Shown here in pieces: positions 15,495 to 25,312 of a stretch of DNA of 39,429 nt (within the stretch, counting starts at the first letter, position 1; every line of letters starts with the position of its first letter). The position numbers and the translations under genes are program-made. This stretch comes from Anaeroplasmataceae bacterium (lineage in GTDB: Bacteria > Bacillota_I > Bacilli_A > Acholeplasmatales > Anaeroplasmataceae), in assembly GCA_029057785.1 (NCBI GenBank), contig JAIDZC010000035.1, positions 1 through 39,429 of the forward strand, given 5' to 3'. The notes beneath the pieces were generated by a model. That model did no database searches, had not been told where the DNA came from, and saw only the letters and a list, made by a program, of their open reading frames with translations.

Positions 15495-16805
15495 TTAACT
15501 TAAATATATAAAATCCATACTTAATTCATTACTTAAATTTGGATCAAAAAATTGAGAATGACTAGTATCCCAACCATCAGCTACTTCGAAAAAATAAGCA
15601 TATGATTTAGATTTGAAAATCCACCATCCAGATTCATAACTATACTTATGATATCCTATTAATACCATAGCGTGATCAAAATATGTTAAGCTTCCATTTA
15701 CAGTCAAATAACACGCTTTATTATTATCAATTTGATTTATTGCAGTAGATACTTTTGAAGTTTCTTTTAATGTAGCATTGTTCCCATATTTAGTTAAAAT
15801 AAGATTCATGATTTCTTTGATTTGATTATCGTATACTCCTGATACTGGTGTATAATTAAATTTTCCAACTGCATATGTCCTTATCTCATCATAAAGTATA
15901 GGCATACCTATCAAAGCTTGATTATTCGCTTCCCACATATAACTATTGCCTGCCTCAAATCCGAATTTTTCATTTGTTTCTGTTTGTACCCATACTATGC
16001 CAGTTCCATAGGTATTATATAACGGGTCATTTATGATATCTCCACGTTTATCTGCAGTTTCTTTTGGCAATCCAGAAATATGACCTCTATTTTGCCACTC
16101 TCTTAACAAACAAAAACATGAATTTAGAGAACAATTCCCTTCAGCTCCTTTGGTACGATCTATTTTATTTCCATTTGAATCCACTCTGTATGAAGCATAG
16201 TAACTTGTGTTTCTTTGATGAGAATACTCAAAAGCTTTGCTTAATGGTTGCACCTTACTTTCTAATACATAACTTGGATAACGTTCTTGGACATGAGTAT
16301 CTATGTCAACGGAAGAGATATTCCCATCTGCTGTACCAGTAGATGGTACTGATGCTGATGGAAACATTGCAGTTTTATTTCCATACTTTTGATAATCACC
16401 ATTTTCATCTAAAAATAAAAATCCATCGATATAACTAAAATATAGATTCTTTTCATTACGATACTCTGAATAATCTCCAGTTGTTTGTAGGGAATATATT
16501 GTATAATCCCCTGTCATAACCAAATATCCATTATCTTCATTAAAATCAATATATACACCATAGTTATCATCTTCTACTAACCATAATAGAGTAGAATATT
16601 CAATACTAGAAGCATATAGTTTGCTATTCATCCCCTCTGTATCATTATATTTTTGAACAAAAACATTTATGTTTTTCTTTAAAAATGATATGGCTTCTTC
16701 GCAATCTTTTTTTGTCCACTGCAGATTGTTATTTGCCGAAACAACTATACTTCCTGTTAGAATAGCGAAAAGAATACTTATACAAACAAAAATTTTTTTC
16801 TTCAT
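15495..16805 (-). CDS. Secreted papain-like cysteine peptidase
   Basis: 436 aa with a clear signal peptide (about 1-24, cleavage near VSANN), a propeptide-like region (about 25-210) and a C-terminal papain-like domain. Candidate catalytic residues are Cys in EGNCSLNSCFCLL (about residue 225), His in FDHAMVLIGYH (about 378) and an Asn/Asp position in VADGWDTSHSQFF (about 410). The layout resembles clan CA families C10, C39-like and C47 without a firm match. Substrate and activation are unknown. It probably forms an operon with the small lipoprotein downstream. A Spo0A-like box lies about 60 bases upstream of the ATG. Confidence 0.75.
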   Translation of the reverse strand: MKKKIFVCISILFAILTGSIVVSANNNLQWTKKDCEEAISFLKKNINVFVQKYNDTEGMNSKLYASSIEYSTLLWLVEDDNYGVYIDFNEDNGYLVMTGDYTIYSLQTTGDYSEYRNEKNLYFSYIDGFLFLDENGDYQKYGNKTAMFPSASVPSTGTADGNISSVDIDTHVQERYPSYVLESKVQPLSKAFEYSHQRNTSYYASYRVDSNGNKIDRTKGAEGNCSLNSCFCLLREWQNRGHISGLPKETADKRGDIINDPLYNTYGTGIVWVQTETNEKFGFEAGNSYMWEANNQALIGMPILYDEIRTYAVGKFNYTPVSGVYDNQIKEIMNLILTKYGNNATLKETSKVSTAINQIDNNKACYLTVNGSLTYFDHAMVLIGYHKYSYESGWWIFKSKSYAYFFEVADGWDTSHSQFFDPNLSNELSMDFIYLS

Positions 16806-16865
16806 AAAATTTGTTTCTCCTTACTATAAGGATATCATCTTTTATTTTCCTATTCAAGGAAAACC

Positions 16866-16876
16866 TTTCGACAAAT
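16866..16876 (-). promoter_or_regulatory. Candidate Spo0A box upstream of the cysteine peptidase gene
   Basis: Minus strand ATTTGTCGAAA contains TTTGTCGAA, a full match to the 0A-box core TTTGTCRAA. It lies about 9 bases upstream of a possible -35 (TTGAAT, 17-base spacer, TATCCT). A 9-base match can occur by chance; the spoIIR and pdaA-like genes in the window make Spo0A likely to be present. Confidence 0.35.
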
Positions 16877-16888
16877 TACGACATTGCA

Positions 16889-19800
16889 TTATTTATCTAT
16901 ATCATTGAAATAATTGACTATTTCCTTAAAGTAGTCTAATTTCTCTCTTCCCTGAATATCTAAAAGAATATGAATTTCGCTCTTATTATAGGTAAGCTTT
17001 AAATTCGTATACTTTAACATTTCAGTAAATAAGAAGTTCCCATCCATTTGATTGGTTTTATCTTCAGTAAAGATAAAATCATAATATCTTTTGTTTGTTG
17101 TATCTATCTTATAAATCTCAAGATGCTTACAATAATTCTTCATCAGCTTTTCATACATATATAAAGATAGTTCTTCATCAATTTCACCAAAACGATCCTT
17201 TAATTCCAACTCTAAATCCTTTAAATTCTTTAAAGATTTTAGTTTGTCAATCTTTTTGTGAATTTCAATTCTTACATCTTCATTTTCAATGTATTCTTTA
17301 GAAATTGTTCTAGAAACTAAAGGTGTTGCAATAGACTGATCTACTACCTCTTCTGGATGAGCTGAGATATGTTCTATTTCTTCATTTAATATCTTTAAAT
17401 ACATATCTAATCCAACAGATTCAACAAAGCCAGATTGTTCCTCGCCTAATAAATCACCACTACCACGAATGGATAAATCACGCATTGCGATTTTAAAACC
17501 ACTACCAAGCTCATTAAATTCCTTGATAGTTTCTAATCTCTTTTCTGCTTCTTCAGTTAAAACCTTTCTAGGTTCATACATCATGTAAGCATAAGCAATT
17601 TTGTTTGATCTTCCTACACGACCACGAATTTGATAAAGCTGAGCTAAACCTAAACGATTGGCATCGTGTATGATTAAAGTATTTGTATCAGGCATATCAA
17701 TTCCTGTTTCGATGATGGTAGTGCATAACAAAACATCATATTCATGATTAATAAAATCACGAATGCGGTTTTCTAACTGGTCATGTGTAAGCTTACCATG
17801 ACCCACACAAATTCTTGCCATTGGGACAAGCTGTTTTAATTTAACTTGCATCTCATCAATAGATTCAACAAAATTATATAAATAAAATACCTGACCCCCA
17901 CGAGATAATTCTCTTTCTATTGCATCAGCGATAATTCTATCATTTCTTTCTAAAACATAGGTTTGAACTGGATATCTATTTTTAGGAGGAGTTTCAATCA
18001 TAGATAAATCCTTTAGTCCTAGCATAGACATTTGTAAAGTTCTTGGAATAGGTGTAGCAGATAAGGTAATACAATCTACATTCACCTTTAATTCCTTAAT
18101 CTTCTCTTTATGGGTTACACCAAAACGTTGTTCCTCATCTACAATCAATAATCCCAAATCCTTATAGACAACCTCATTAGATAAAAGTCTATGAGTTCCA
18201 ATGATGACATCTACTCCACCCTTTTTCAAATCTGCAAGAATTTGTTTTTGTTTAGAAGCAGGAACAAAACGATTTAATAGCTCCACACGTACTCCATAGT
18301 CTTCCATACGACTTTTGAAGGTTCTATAATGTTGGCTTGCAAGAATGGTTGTAGGTGCAAGCATGGCAACCTGCTTCCCACTATACACTGCCTTAAAGGC
18401 AGCACGCATCGCAACCTCTGTTTTACCATAACCAACATCACCACATACAAGTCTATCCATAGGACGTGGAGATTCCATATCGGCCTTTACAGCATCTATG
18501 GCATTCTTTTGATCAGGTGTAAGCTCATAGATAAAATCTGCTTCAAACTCTAGCTGTTCTGTTGTATCTGGTAAGAACTCAAATCCCTTTGCATTCTGTC
18601 TTGCCGCATAAAGCTTAATTAAATCACCTGATATATCATGAACTCTTTTACGAACTCTAGCCTTGGTTCTTGCCCAAGCGGTAGAGCCTATCTCATGTAA
18701 TTTAACACCCTCTACATCCTTAGAGGCATACTTCATAATGGATGATATTTGTTCTAAGGGAATATAAAGGCTTGATCCTTTATTATACATTACATATAAG
18801 AAATCTCTTTTGATTCCACTAGACTCCATTGTCTTCATTCCTAAGTATTTTCCAATACCATAGTCATAATGAACCACATAATCTCCAACCTCAAGCTCAT
18901 CATACTTAGAGATTTTAATTGCATTCTTATAGATGGATTTATACCTTGCTTTTCTAGGAGCATAGGAAACCTCAAATAGGGAGGCCTCATTTAAGAATAG
19001 TATTCCATCATAAATCAAATCAAAGGCAGGATAATTTCCATAGATACAGTTAATTTGTCCATATTCTATTTTATCTACATCATCTACACGAACTAAAAAA
19101 AGACTTTCTTCTAAACATACTTCTAATAAGCGTTTAAAACGCTCTTCATTGGTATAACTAAAGATGATGTATTTATTATCCTTATATCTCTTAAAATCCT
19201 CAATAATTGTTTTTTCTTGAGCCTTGTAGGCTGCAATCTCTTTAGCACCCACAGTGTAATCTAAGCCACCTATAGAGCGTAGACCCTCAAGTGTCACATT
19301 TGCTTGGGTAAATATAGTATCCACATTTTCATATAGCTTCATATTTGCTATACTAAAGCCACCAATTCTACCACAATATTCATTTAAATCCAATTCAAGC
19401 TGATCAAACATTTCTCTAGATTTTGCTGGATCAATCACATAAATTCTCCTCAGCTCTACAAAATCGAAAATCGTAGAAATATTGGGATTAAAGAATTCTA
19501 AATATCTTGAGATGTTATCAAGATTCTGATGATTTTCTAAGGAAAACAAATCCTTATTTAATTGTTCTGTTTCGATTTGAGACAATGAAAAGCCATCCAT
19601 AAAACTCATGATTTTCTTTTTGGCAGAAATGAAATCTGCATCATCGTACATAAATTCTGTTACAGGTAAAATGGCACATTGATTCGTTTCTTCTAAGGAA
19701 CGTTGTGTTTCCATATCAAAAAACTTAATCGTATCTACATCATCACCAAAAAAATCAATACGAATCGGTTTTTCAAAGCCTAAAGGAAAAATATCAACTA

Positions 19801-20320
19801 TACTACCACGTCTTGAAAACTCTCCTGTCTTGGTAATGGTAAATACATTTTCATATCCTAAACGAACAAGACGATTTAATAAATCATGAAGTTCAATGGT
19901 CATATTCTTCTTTAAGGTGAAAATATTTCCAAGCCAAGTTTCCCTAGGCATTTCATATTTAATAGCACCATGAATATTCATAATTACAATTTTCTTTTCT
20001 TCTGTTAATAAAGTATAAATTGTTTGAATACGCTCAAAAAGGAAATCACCAGTAGATGCCACCATAGCTGCAGAAATAAGCTCGTCTGCAGGAAAGAATA
20101 ATACATCCTCTTCCTTCACAAAACCAATTAATCCATCGTAGTATTTTTGGGCTAAATAAAGACTTGGCAAAACGACAAAAATGCTTGAAATTCCTCTGTA
20201 AAAATCACAAGCAATCATCATCATATTAAAATCATCACAGGCTCCCCCTAAGCGAACCTTACTTTTGTTAAAGTATTCCTTGATATTAGGGCTCTTTAAC
20301 AACAATGGATAAATATCCAT
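16889..20320 (-). CDS. mfd: Transcription-repair coupling factor
   Basis: A 1143-aa ATP-dependent translocase that removes stalled RNA polymerase at lesions and recruits UvrA (E. coli 1148 aa, B. subtilis 1177 aa). Domains: degenerate UvrB-like module (about 1-330), RNA-polymerase-interaction domain with VGDYVVHYDYGIGKYLG (about 487-550), RecG-like motor with GDVGYGKTE (Walker A), VDEEQRFG (Walker B/DEEQ), GRVGRS (motif VI), TRG region, then a C-terminal regulatory domain. The ATG follows GGGAGGTG. It follows prfA after a hairpin, an arrangement I do not recall as typical. Confidence 0.97.
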   Translation of the reverse strand: MDIYPLLLKSPNIKEYFNKSKVRLGGACDDFNMMMIACDFYRGISSIFVVLPSLYLAQKYYDGLIGFVKEEDVLFFPADELISAAMVASTGDFLFERIQTIYTLLTEEKKIVIMNIHGAIKYEMPRETWLGNIFTLKKNMTIELHDLLNRLVRLGYENVFTITKTGEFSRRGSIVDIFPLGFEKPIRIDFFGDDVDTIKFFDMETQRSLEETNQCAILPVTEFMYDDADFISAKKKIMSFMDGFSLSQIETEQLNKDLFSLENHQNLDNISRYLEFFNPNISTIFDFVELRRIYVIDPAKSREMFDQLELDLNEYCGRIGGFSIANMKLYENVDTIFTQANVTLEGLRSIGGLDYTVGAKEIAAYKAQEKTIIEDFKRYKDNKYIIFSYTNEERFKRLLEVCLEESLFLVRVDDVDKIEYGQINCIYGNYPAFDLIYDGILFLNEASLFEVSYAPRKARYKSIYKNAIKISKYDELEVGDYVVHYDYGIGKYLGMKTMESSGIKRDFLYVMYNKGSSLYIPLEQISSIMKYASKDVEGVKLHEIGSTAWARTKARVRKRVHDISGDLIKLYAARQNAKGFEFLPDTTEQLEFEADFIYELTPDQKNAIDAVKADMESPRPMDRLVCGDVGYGKTEVAMRAAFKAVYSGKQVAMLAPTTILASQHYRTFKSRMEDYGVRVELLNRFVPASKQKQILADLKKGGVDVIIGTHRLLSNEVVYKDLGLLIVDEEQRFGVTHKEKIKELKVNVDCITLSATPIPRTLQMSMLGLKDLSMIETPPKNRYPVQTYVLERNDRIIADAIERELSRGGQVFYLYNFVESIDEMQVKLKQLVPMARICVGHGKLTHDQLENRIRDFINHEYDVLLCTTIIETGIDMPDTNTLIIHDANRLGLAQLYQIRGRVGRSNKIAYAYMMYEPRKVLTEEAEKRLETIKEFNELGSGFKIAMRDLSIRGSGDLLGEEQSGFVESVGLDMYLKILNEEIEHISAHPEEVVDQSIATPLVSRTISKEYIENEDVRIEIHKKIDKLKSLKNLKDLELELKDRFGEIDEELSLYMYEKLMKNYCKHLEIYKIDTTNKRYYDFIFTEDKTNQMDGNFLFTEMLKYTNLKLTYNKSEIHILLDIQGREKLDYFKEIVNYFNDIDK

Positions 20321-20349
20321 TTAAACACCTCCCAATATAAACACCAAAA

Positions 20350-20373
20350 GACCTAACAGAAGTCTGTTAAGTC
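20350..20373 (-). terminator. Hairpin between prfA and mfd
   Basis: An 11-bp stem GACTTAACAGA/TCTGTTAGGTC (one G-U pair) with a 2-base inner loop, followed by TTTTGGTGTTT. The weak T-tract suggests partial termination, which would lower mfd relative to prfA. Confidence 0.6.
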
Positions 20374-20376
20374 CTA

Positions 20377-21453
20377 CTACAATTTCAATGCTTCGCCACT
20401 AGATAATTTTCTTTTTTGATCCTCATTAATGAGTTGCTCAATAACTAAGTCTAGCTTACCATCTATTACTGCATCTAAGCGGTTAATTGTAAATCCAATA
20501 CGATGATCCGTAACACGATTTTGTGGATAGTTGTATGTACGAATCTTTTCAGAACGATCTCCACGTCCAATCAAAGACTGACGAGTAGCACCTTCTTTTT
20601 CTTCCTTTTCCTGAAGCATTTGATCATACATTCTTGTTTTTAATAAAGCTAACGCTGTAGCCTTATTTTCATGCTGAGAACGATGAATCTGACATGCAAC
20701 ATACATTCCAGTTGGAATATGGGTTACACGCACTGCAGAATAGGTTGTATTTACACCCTGTCCACCAGGTCCTGAGGAACAGAAGGTATCTATACGAATT
20801 TCTGCCATATCTAATTCAAAATCAATATCTGCAGCCTCTGGCATAACTAACACTGTTGAGGTTGAGGTGTGAATTCTCCCCTGTGCTTCTGTAACGGGAA
20901 CACGCTGAACACGATGCGCACCAGATTCATATTTTAAGTAGGAATACACCATTTCTCCACTCACCTTAAATTGGATTTGAGAATATCCTCCCATTTCAGA
21001 AGCCATAGCATCTAGCACTTCAATTTTCCAACCCTTAGATTCTGCATATTTAGAATACATACGGAACAAATCTCCCGCAAAGATGTTTGCCTCATCACCA
21101 CCAGCAGCACCACGAATTTCAACGATAACATCCTTTTCGTCATTAGGATCCTTAGGCAATAATAGAATTTTAACCTCTTCTTCAATTGCTGCGATTCTAG
21201 CAGTTGCTTCCTCTAACTCCAAAGCAGCCATTTCTGCCATTTCAGCATCATCAGAATTTTTCATTTCCTTTAAATCAGGAATGGAATTTTCAAGCTTAAG
21301 TTGTTCACGATATAACATGACAGGCTTTTCTAGACTTCTTTGTTCCTTTGAAAGCTCTGTTAATCTTTTGACATCACATACGACTTCTGGATCAGATAGA
21401 AGTTTATTTATCTCTTCGTATCGTTCATCCATTATTTTTAATCGATCTAACAT
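20377..21453 (-). CDS. prfA: Peptide chain release factor 1
   Basis: A 358-aa RF1 that reads UAA and UAG. The codon-recognition tripeptide region reads RVPVTEAQGRIHTST (PxT as in RF1, not SPF of RF2), and the peptidyl-hydrolysis loop is GPGGQGVNTT (about residues 229-238); the usual His after GGQ is replaced by Gly. C-terminal RGDRSEKIRTYNYPQNRVTDHRI is a family block, here visible in parts (RSEKIRTYN, PQNRVTDHRIG). The ATG has TAAGGAG overlapping the dnaB stop. RF1 is normally beside prmC; here it follows dnaB. Confidence 0.97.
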   Translation of the reverse strand: MLDRLKIMDERYEEINKLLSDPEVVCDVKRLTELSKEQRSLEKPVMLYREQLKLENSIPDLKEMKNSDDAEMAEMAALELEEATARIAAIEEEVKILLLPKDPNDEKDVIVEIRGAAGGDEANIFAGDLFRMYSKYAESKGWKIEVLDAMASEMGGYSQIQFKVSGEMVYSYLKYESGAHRVQRVPVTEAQGRIHTSTSTVLVMPEAADIDFELDMAEIRIDTFCSSGPGGQGVNTTYSAVRVTHIPTGMYVACQIHRSQHENKATALALLKTRMYDQMLQEKEEKEGATRQSLIGRGDRSEKIRTYNYPQNRVTDHRIGFTINRLDAVIDGKLDLVIEQLINEDQKRKLSSGEALKL

Positions 21454-21462
21454 AATATCTCC

Positions 21463-22806
21463 TTATTCATCTTTCTTTTCCGTAAAGCGGGAATACTCTC
21501 CAGTAAACATAAATGGTAATCCATTATTTGTAGACCCAGAACGGTTTTTAGAAATAATTAAATCTGCTTCATTTTTTCTTGTAGAAGATTTATTATAATA
21601 ATCCTCACGATACAAAAACATTACAATATCTGCATCCTGTTCAATAGAACCTGAATCACGTAAATCCGCCATAATTGGTTTCTTATCATCTCTTTTTTCA
21701 ACTTCACGTGATAATTGTGATAAAGCTAATACAGGTACACTTAATTCTCTTGCCATAAGTTTTAAACTACGAGAGATTTTAGAAACACGCTCTTGTTGAG
21801 TAGCCCTGCTATTTGCACTATCACTTTCAATTAATTGAAGATAGTCAATCACAATAAAATCAAGACCAACATCACTGGCTAGCTTACGACACTTAGCACG
21901 AATGGAGGATATACTTGCATCTGAGGAGTCATCAAAGTATAAGTTTAATTGACCTAAATTATTACAAGCCGTATTAAAACGAGTCCAATCATTCTTGGTT
22001 CCGATTCGTCCACTCTTAATGTTGTTTAAACGTATATTACTATCACAAGCAATCATACGTTCTACTAATTGTTCCGCAGACATTTCCAAAGAAAAGATTG
22101 CTACAGTAGCATGACCACCCTTATTTGCTCTAGCCATACGCACTGCTAGGTTCATTGCCATTGCAGATTTACCCATTGCAGGACGTGCAGCCAAAATAAT
22201 CAGCTGTCCTGGTTGAAAGCCCTGTGTATATTTATTTAAAGATCCAAAACCTGTATCTAAACCAACAACCTCATCTGTACGACTTGAGTTTTGTTCAGTG
22301 TTTGTTAAAACTGTTTTACTTACAACTGAAATCGGCTTGAAGCTGTCAACCTTTCTACGCTTGGAGAGTTCAAAGACTTCCTTTTCCACAAGATCAACAT
22401 AATCAAATGCTTCTACCTTGCTATCATAACCATCTTGAGCAAGTTTTGTAAGCTTTTGAATAGTTGTTCTTTTTATTGATGCTTCACTAACCAAATCACA
22501 ATAGGATTCAAAATTCAAAGTAGAGTAACTTCTATCCGCAATGGAAGATAAATACTCAATTCCTCCACATTGTTCTAATAAATGATTTGCCTCTAAAGTG
22601 GAAACAACTGTTGTAACATCAATGTTCTTTCCTTCTTTAGAAAGATTTAGCATCGTACGATAAATCAAACGATTCTTTGCATCATAAAAGTCGTCTGGAA
22701 GAAGTATATCAGAGAGTTCAATGATTAAATTTTCATCCATTAAAATACAACCAATCAAAGCAATCTCTGCCTCAACGTTTGCTGGCACACTTGGCACTTG
22801 TTGCAT
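21463..22806 (-). CDS. dnaB: Replicative DNA helicase DnaB (DnaC in B. subtilis)
   Basis: A 447-aa hexameric 5'-3' helicase of the replication fork. N-terminal primase-binding domain (about 1-110) with VPANVEAEIALIGCILMD; C-terminal RecA-type motor with ARPAMGKSAMAMN (Walker A), LDFIVIDYLQLI (Walker B), ALSQLSREVEKR and DLRDSGSIEQDADIVMF. Length matches B. subtilis DnaC (454 aa). SD AAGGAGGAG precedes the ATG, 11 bases after the gdpP-rplI stop, consistent with the conserved gdpP-rplI-dnaB order. Confidence 0.97.
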   Translation of the reverse strand: MQQVPSVPANVEAEIALIGCILMDENLIIELSDILLPDDFYDAKNRLIYRTMLNLSKEGKNIDVTTVVSTLEANHLLEQCGGIEYLSSIADRSYSTLNFESYCDLVSEASIKRTTIQKLTKLAQDGYDSKVEAFDYVDLVEKEVFELSKRRKVDSFKPISVVSKTVLTNTEQNSSRTDEVVGLDTGFGSLNKYTQGFQPGQLIILAARPAMGKSAMAMNLAVRMARANKGGHATVAIFSLEMSAEQLVERMIACDSNIRLNNIKSGRIGTKNDWTRFNTACNNLGQLNLYFDDSSDASISSIRAKCRKLASDVGLDFIVIDYLQLIESDSANSRATQQERVSKISRSLKLMARELSVPVLALSQLSREVEKRDDKKPIMADLRDSGSIEQDADIVMFLYREDYYNKSSTRKNEADLIISKNRSGSTNNGLPFMFTGEYSRFTEKKDE

Positions 22807-22817
22807 ACTACTCCTCC

Positions 22818-23261
22818 TTATTTTTCAATAACATTAATTTCAAATGTAGCAATAATATCCTTATCTAAACGAACATTAGCAGTGAAGATACCTACAGAAT
22901 TAATTTCAGCAGGCAATTCCACCTTCTTCTTATCAAGGTGAATTCCTGTTTGAGATTCAAACTCTTCACAAATGTACTTTGTTGTAATGTGACCAAAGTT
23001 CTTACCTTCAGCACCCACCTTAATATATACAGATATAAATTTATCTTGAATCTCAGTTTTTAATTTTTCCAATACATTTCTTCTATTTTCACTATCAATA
23101 CGTGCTTGCTCTTGTTCAGCAGCAAGTTTCTTTAAGTTCTCTTCAGATGCAACAATAGCAAGCTTATTTGTAATAAGGAAGTTTCCATAACCATTTGCCA
23201 CATCAAGGATATCATCCTTTTTCCCTTTGCCTTTAACATCTGCAACCAAAATAACCTTCAT
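22818..23261 (-). CDS. rplI: Ribosomal protein bL9, in-frame internal translation product
   Basis: The 3' part of the gdpP-rplI frame read from its internal ATG gives 147 aa, the normal length of bL9 (E. coli 149). The N-domain ([30 protein letters not shown], shown by [15 protein letters not shown] and [10 protein letters not shown]), the long connecting helix (about 40-75) and the C-domain with [11 protein letters not shown] are complete. bL9 binds domain V of 23S rRNA near the L1 stalk. Whether free bL9 is made from this start, or only the fusion, is inference from the internal SD. Confidence 0.7.
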   Translation of the reverse strand: MKVILVADVKGKGKKDDILDVANGYGNFLITNKLAIVASEENLKKLAAEQEQARIDSENRRNVLEKLKTEIQDKFISVYIKVGAEGKNFGHITTKYICEEFESQTGIHLDKKKVELPAEINSVGIFTANVRLDKDIIATFEINVIEK

Positions 23262-25256
23262 TTTACCATCTCCTAAATCAACATAATCTCTTTTTAAAAT
23301 TTCAATCAAACGTGTTCTTACTTCTTCAATTGTAACACCCTTAATTTGAGTAGCGGCAGCATTGAAGTGTCCTCCGCCCTCCATCTCTTCCATTATGATT
23401 TGGACATTGATATCATTACTTCTTGCTGAAACACCAACATAGTTCTTATCAATACGACCAATCGTAAAGGCTGCTTCAATTCCTTCAATAGTTAACAGCT
23501 TATCTGAAATCTTAGCCAAGGTTGTACGATCTGGAATATATCTATCCTCTGGCTCTGCCACAATCGCAAACCTTTTTTCATAAATAAATGCATCAACCAT
23601 AGCTTCTGCTAAAATACGTTCCACATCATAAGAATCTCTTAATAATCTACGTACCAAAACCATATCTGCTCCCATTGTGTTCAATGTAGATGCCGCTTCA
23701 AAGGTTCTTGTTCTTGTACGATATGTAAAGTTATTTGTATCTACAACAATACCCGCAAGCATTATAGAGGCAACTAATGGATCAAGTTCAAAAGAATTAT
23801 TATAGAATAGGAACATTTCTGAAACTAGTTCAACTGTTGATGAAGCAGAAGTTTCTACATAATAGGACACGGTTTGTGTATAACCTGCATCACTTGCACG
23901 GTGATGGTCTATAACAGATACATTATTACATTGTGCTAATATATCAGGAAACATCGCAAGTCTTGGAGATTGTGTATCTGTCATAATTAACAAGGTATCA
24001 GGACGAATGAGTTCTTTAGCCTGTGCTTTAGTAACAAAGGCACTATAAATGGATTTATCTGTATGATTCTTTATTTTATCGAATACCTTTTGGACTGTTG
24101 CATCTGCAAGTTTAGGCTCAAATACCATTTTACAATCCTTAGTAGAGGTACTTGCTAAATACCATACAGCAAGCATAGATCCAATTGCATCGCAGTCAGC
24201 CAAATCATGACACATAATCAAAACATTACTACTAGACTCAATAGCTTCTCTTAGAGCCATAGTTTGAATACGAGCTTCAACTAATGTATTCTTCTCTAAG
24301 GAGTTTGTATTACCACCAAAATATTGAATCTTTTGATTTTGGATATTTACTACAACTTGATCTCCACCACGCTTTTCTGCAAGTTCGATTGCATTTTGAG
24401 CTAAGGTGACTAGCTCTGCAGCTTCAACATCAAAACAAGCAACACCCATGGACATACTTGCTTTCAAGTGATTCTTATTAGAAATCTCACGTACTTGATT
24501 TAAAACAGAAAACTTATCTGCAATCATTTTGTCTAATGCTTCATGATCTAATACAACAAACATTTGATTACTAGTCAAGGTTTCTAAACAGCACCCATGG
24601 CTATGTACCCAATCAGAAATTACACCTAAGATTTGTCCACGAATACTTGTTTGCTCCTGCATATCATAACGCTTTAAAGAGCCTTCTAGGTTATCTATAT
24701 CAATTAAAGCAAATGCTGTAATTCTATCATTATACTTTTGGATGGTCTCTTCTCGATATGTAACGTCAAAGAAATATAAAATGCGGTTTTCAACATTATG
24801 AATAACATCAAACTGTGAATCATATGCTGTAATTAAAAGTTTTTCTTTGCCTTCTTTTAACTCTTCAATAAAACCACTTGTAATTGAATCTAATGAATTG
24901 TTAATTAGGTTATCTTTGAATACCTGTCTTGCATAATCATTTGCCCATTTCACTTCCATGCTTGCATCATAAACAATGATACCAATAGGCAATTTAGTAA
25001 AAGCTTCATCACCTGCAGCAGAAACATGGTGAGATATCGAGTTCCAAACATTCAATCTGTTTTCTAACCATGTTATTTTCTCTACATTCTTTCTATTCAA
25101 AACTAACATACCCAATACTACTGTACAAATAATAAAGGCTACCGTAAAGGATAAATACACAAAGAATAGTGTAGTGCTTTTATAATTATAATATGTAAGG
25201 TATGCAAATACGATTGTTATACCTAAAGAAATAAGTGCAGCTATAAATTTTTTCAA
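22818..25256 (-). CDS. gdpP-rplI: GdpP-type c-di-AMP phosphodiesterase fused to ribosomal protein bL9
   Basis: About 812 aa. Residues 1-60 hold two membrane helices; a PAS-like region (about 75-150) and a degenerate GGDEF domain (about 165-290) follow. The DHH phosphoesterase shows [12 protein letters not shown] (HxxxDxD), [14 protein letters not shown] and a downstream Asp in VVDTNN; DHHA1 ends in [11 protein letters not shown]. GdpP hydrolyses c-di-AMP to pApA. From about residue 666 the frame continues without a stop into a complete bL9 ([13 protein letters not shown]... to EINVIEK, about 147 aa, both L9 domains). The usual separate rplI is therefore fused in frame. A good internal SD/ATG remains (see 23259-23274). 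TTG 25256 is chosen because AGAGGGTG lies six bases upstream; GTG 25265 abuts the SD. Confidence 0.93.
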   Translation of the reverse strand: MKKFIAALISLGITIVFAYLTYYNYKSTTLFFVYLSFTVAFIICTVVLGMLVLNRKNVEKITWLENRLNVWNSISHHVSAAGDEAFTKLPIGIIVYDASMEVKWANDYARQVFKDNLINNSLDSITSGFIEELKEGKEKLLITAYDSQFDVIHNVENRILYFFDVTYREETIQKYNDRITAFALIDIDNLEGSLKRYDMQEQTSIRGQILGVISDWVHSHGCCLETLTSNQMFVVLDHEALDKMIADKFSVLNQVREISNKNHLKASMSMGVACFDVEAAELVTLAQNAIELAEKRGGDQVVVNIQNQKIQYFGGNTNSLEKNTLVEARIQTMALREAIESSSNVLIMCHDLADCDAIGSMLAVWYLASTSTKDCKMVFEPKLADATVQKVFDKIKNHTDKSIYSAFVTKAQAKELIRPDTLLIMTDTQSPRLAMFPDILAQCNNVSVIDHHRASDAGYTQTVSYYVETSASSTVELVSEMFLFYNNSFELDPLVASIMLAGIVVDTNNFTYRTRTRTFEAASTLNTMGADMVLVRRLLRDSYDVERILAEAMVDAFIYEKRFAIVAEPEDRYIPDRTTLAKISDKLLTIEGIEAAFTIGRIDKNYVGVSARSNDINVQIIMEEMEGGGHFNAAATQIKGVTIEEVRTRLIEILKRDYVDLGDGKMKVILVADVKGKGKKDDILDVANGYGNFLITNKLAIVASEENLKKLAAEQEQARIDSENRRNVLEKLKTEIQDKFISVYIKVGAEGKNFGHITTKYICEEFESQTGIHLDKKKVELPAEINSVGIFTANVRLDKDIIATFEINVIEK
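23259..23274 (-). promoter_or_regulatory. Internal Shine-Dalgarno and ATG of rplI inside the gdpP-rplI frame
   Basis: On the minus strand AGGAG (23270-23274) is followed after eight bases by ATG (23259-23261), which begins the bL9 sequence. The codons GAT TTA GGA GAT GGT AAA ATG stay in the GdpP frame. Confidence 0.8.
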
Positions 25257-25283
25257 ATTCGTCACCCTCTTTTCTATTTTAAC

Positions 25284-25312
25284 ATTATATCAAATTAATC
25301 ACAAATAATCAA
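25284..25312 (-). promoter_or_regulatory. Promoter of the gdpP-rplI-dnaB-prfA(-mfd) operon
   Basis: Minus strand TTGATT (25307-25312), 17-base spacer with TG extension, TATAAT (25284-25289). The further gap up to 25487 holds no gene that I can see; it contains an imperfect TTGACA...TGTCAA dyad (about 25433-25453). Confidence 0.7.

Noticed and set aside
21083-21598. 171-codon open frame on the plus strand
   Set aside because: It overlies prfA and dnaB in antisense, is Ser/Ile-rich as antisense of such genes often is, and lacks a good RBS. A shadow frame.
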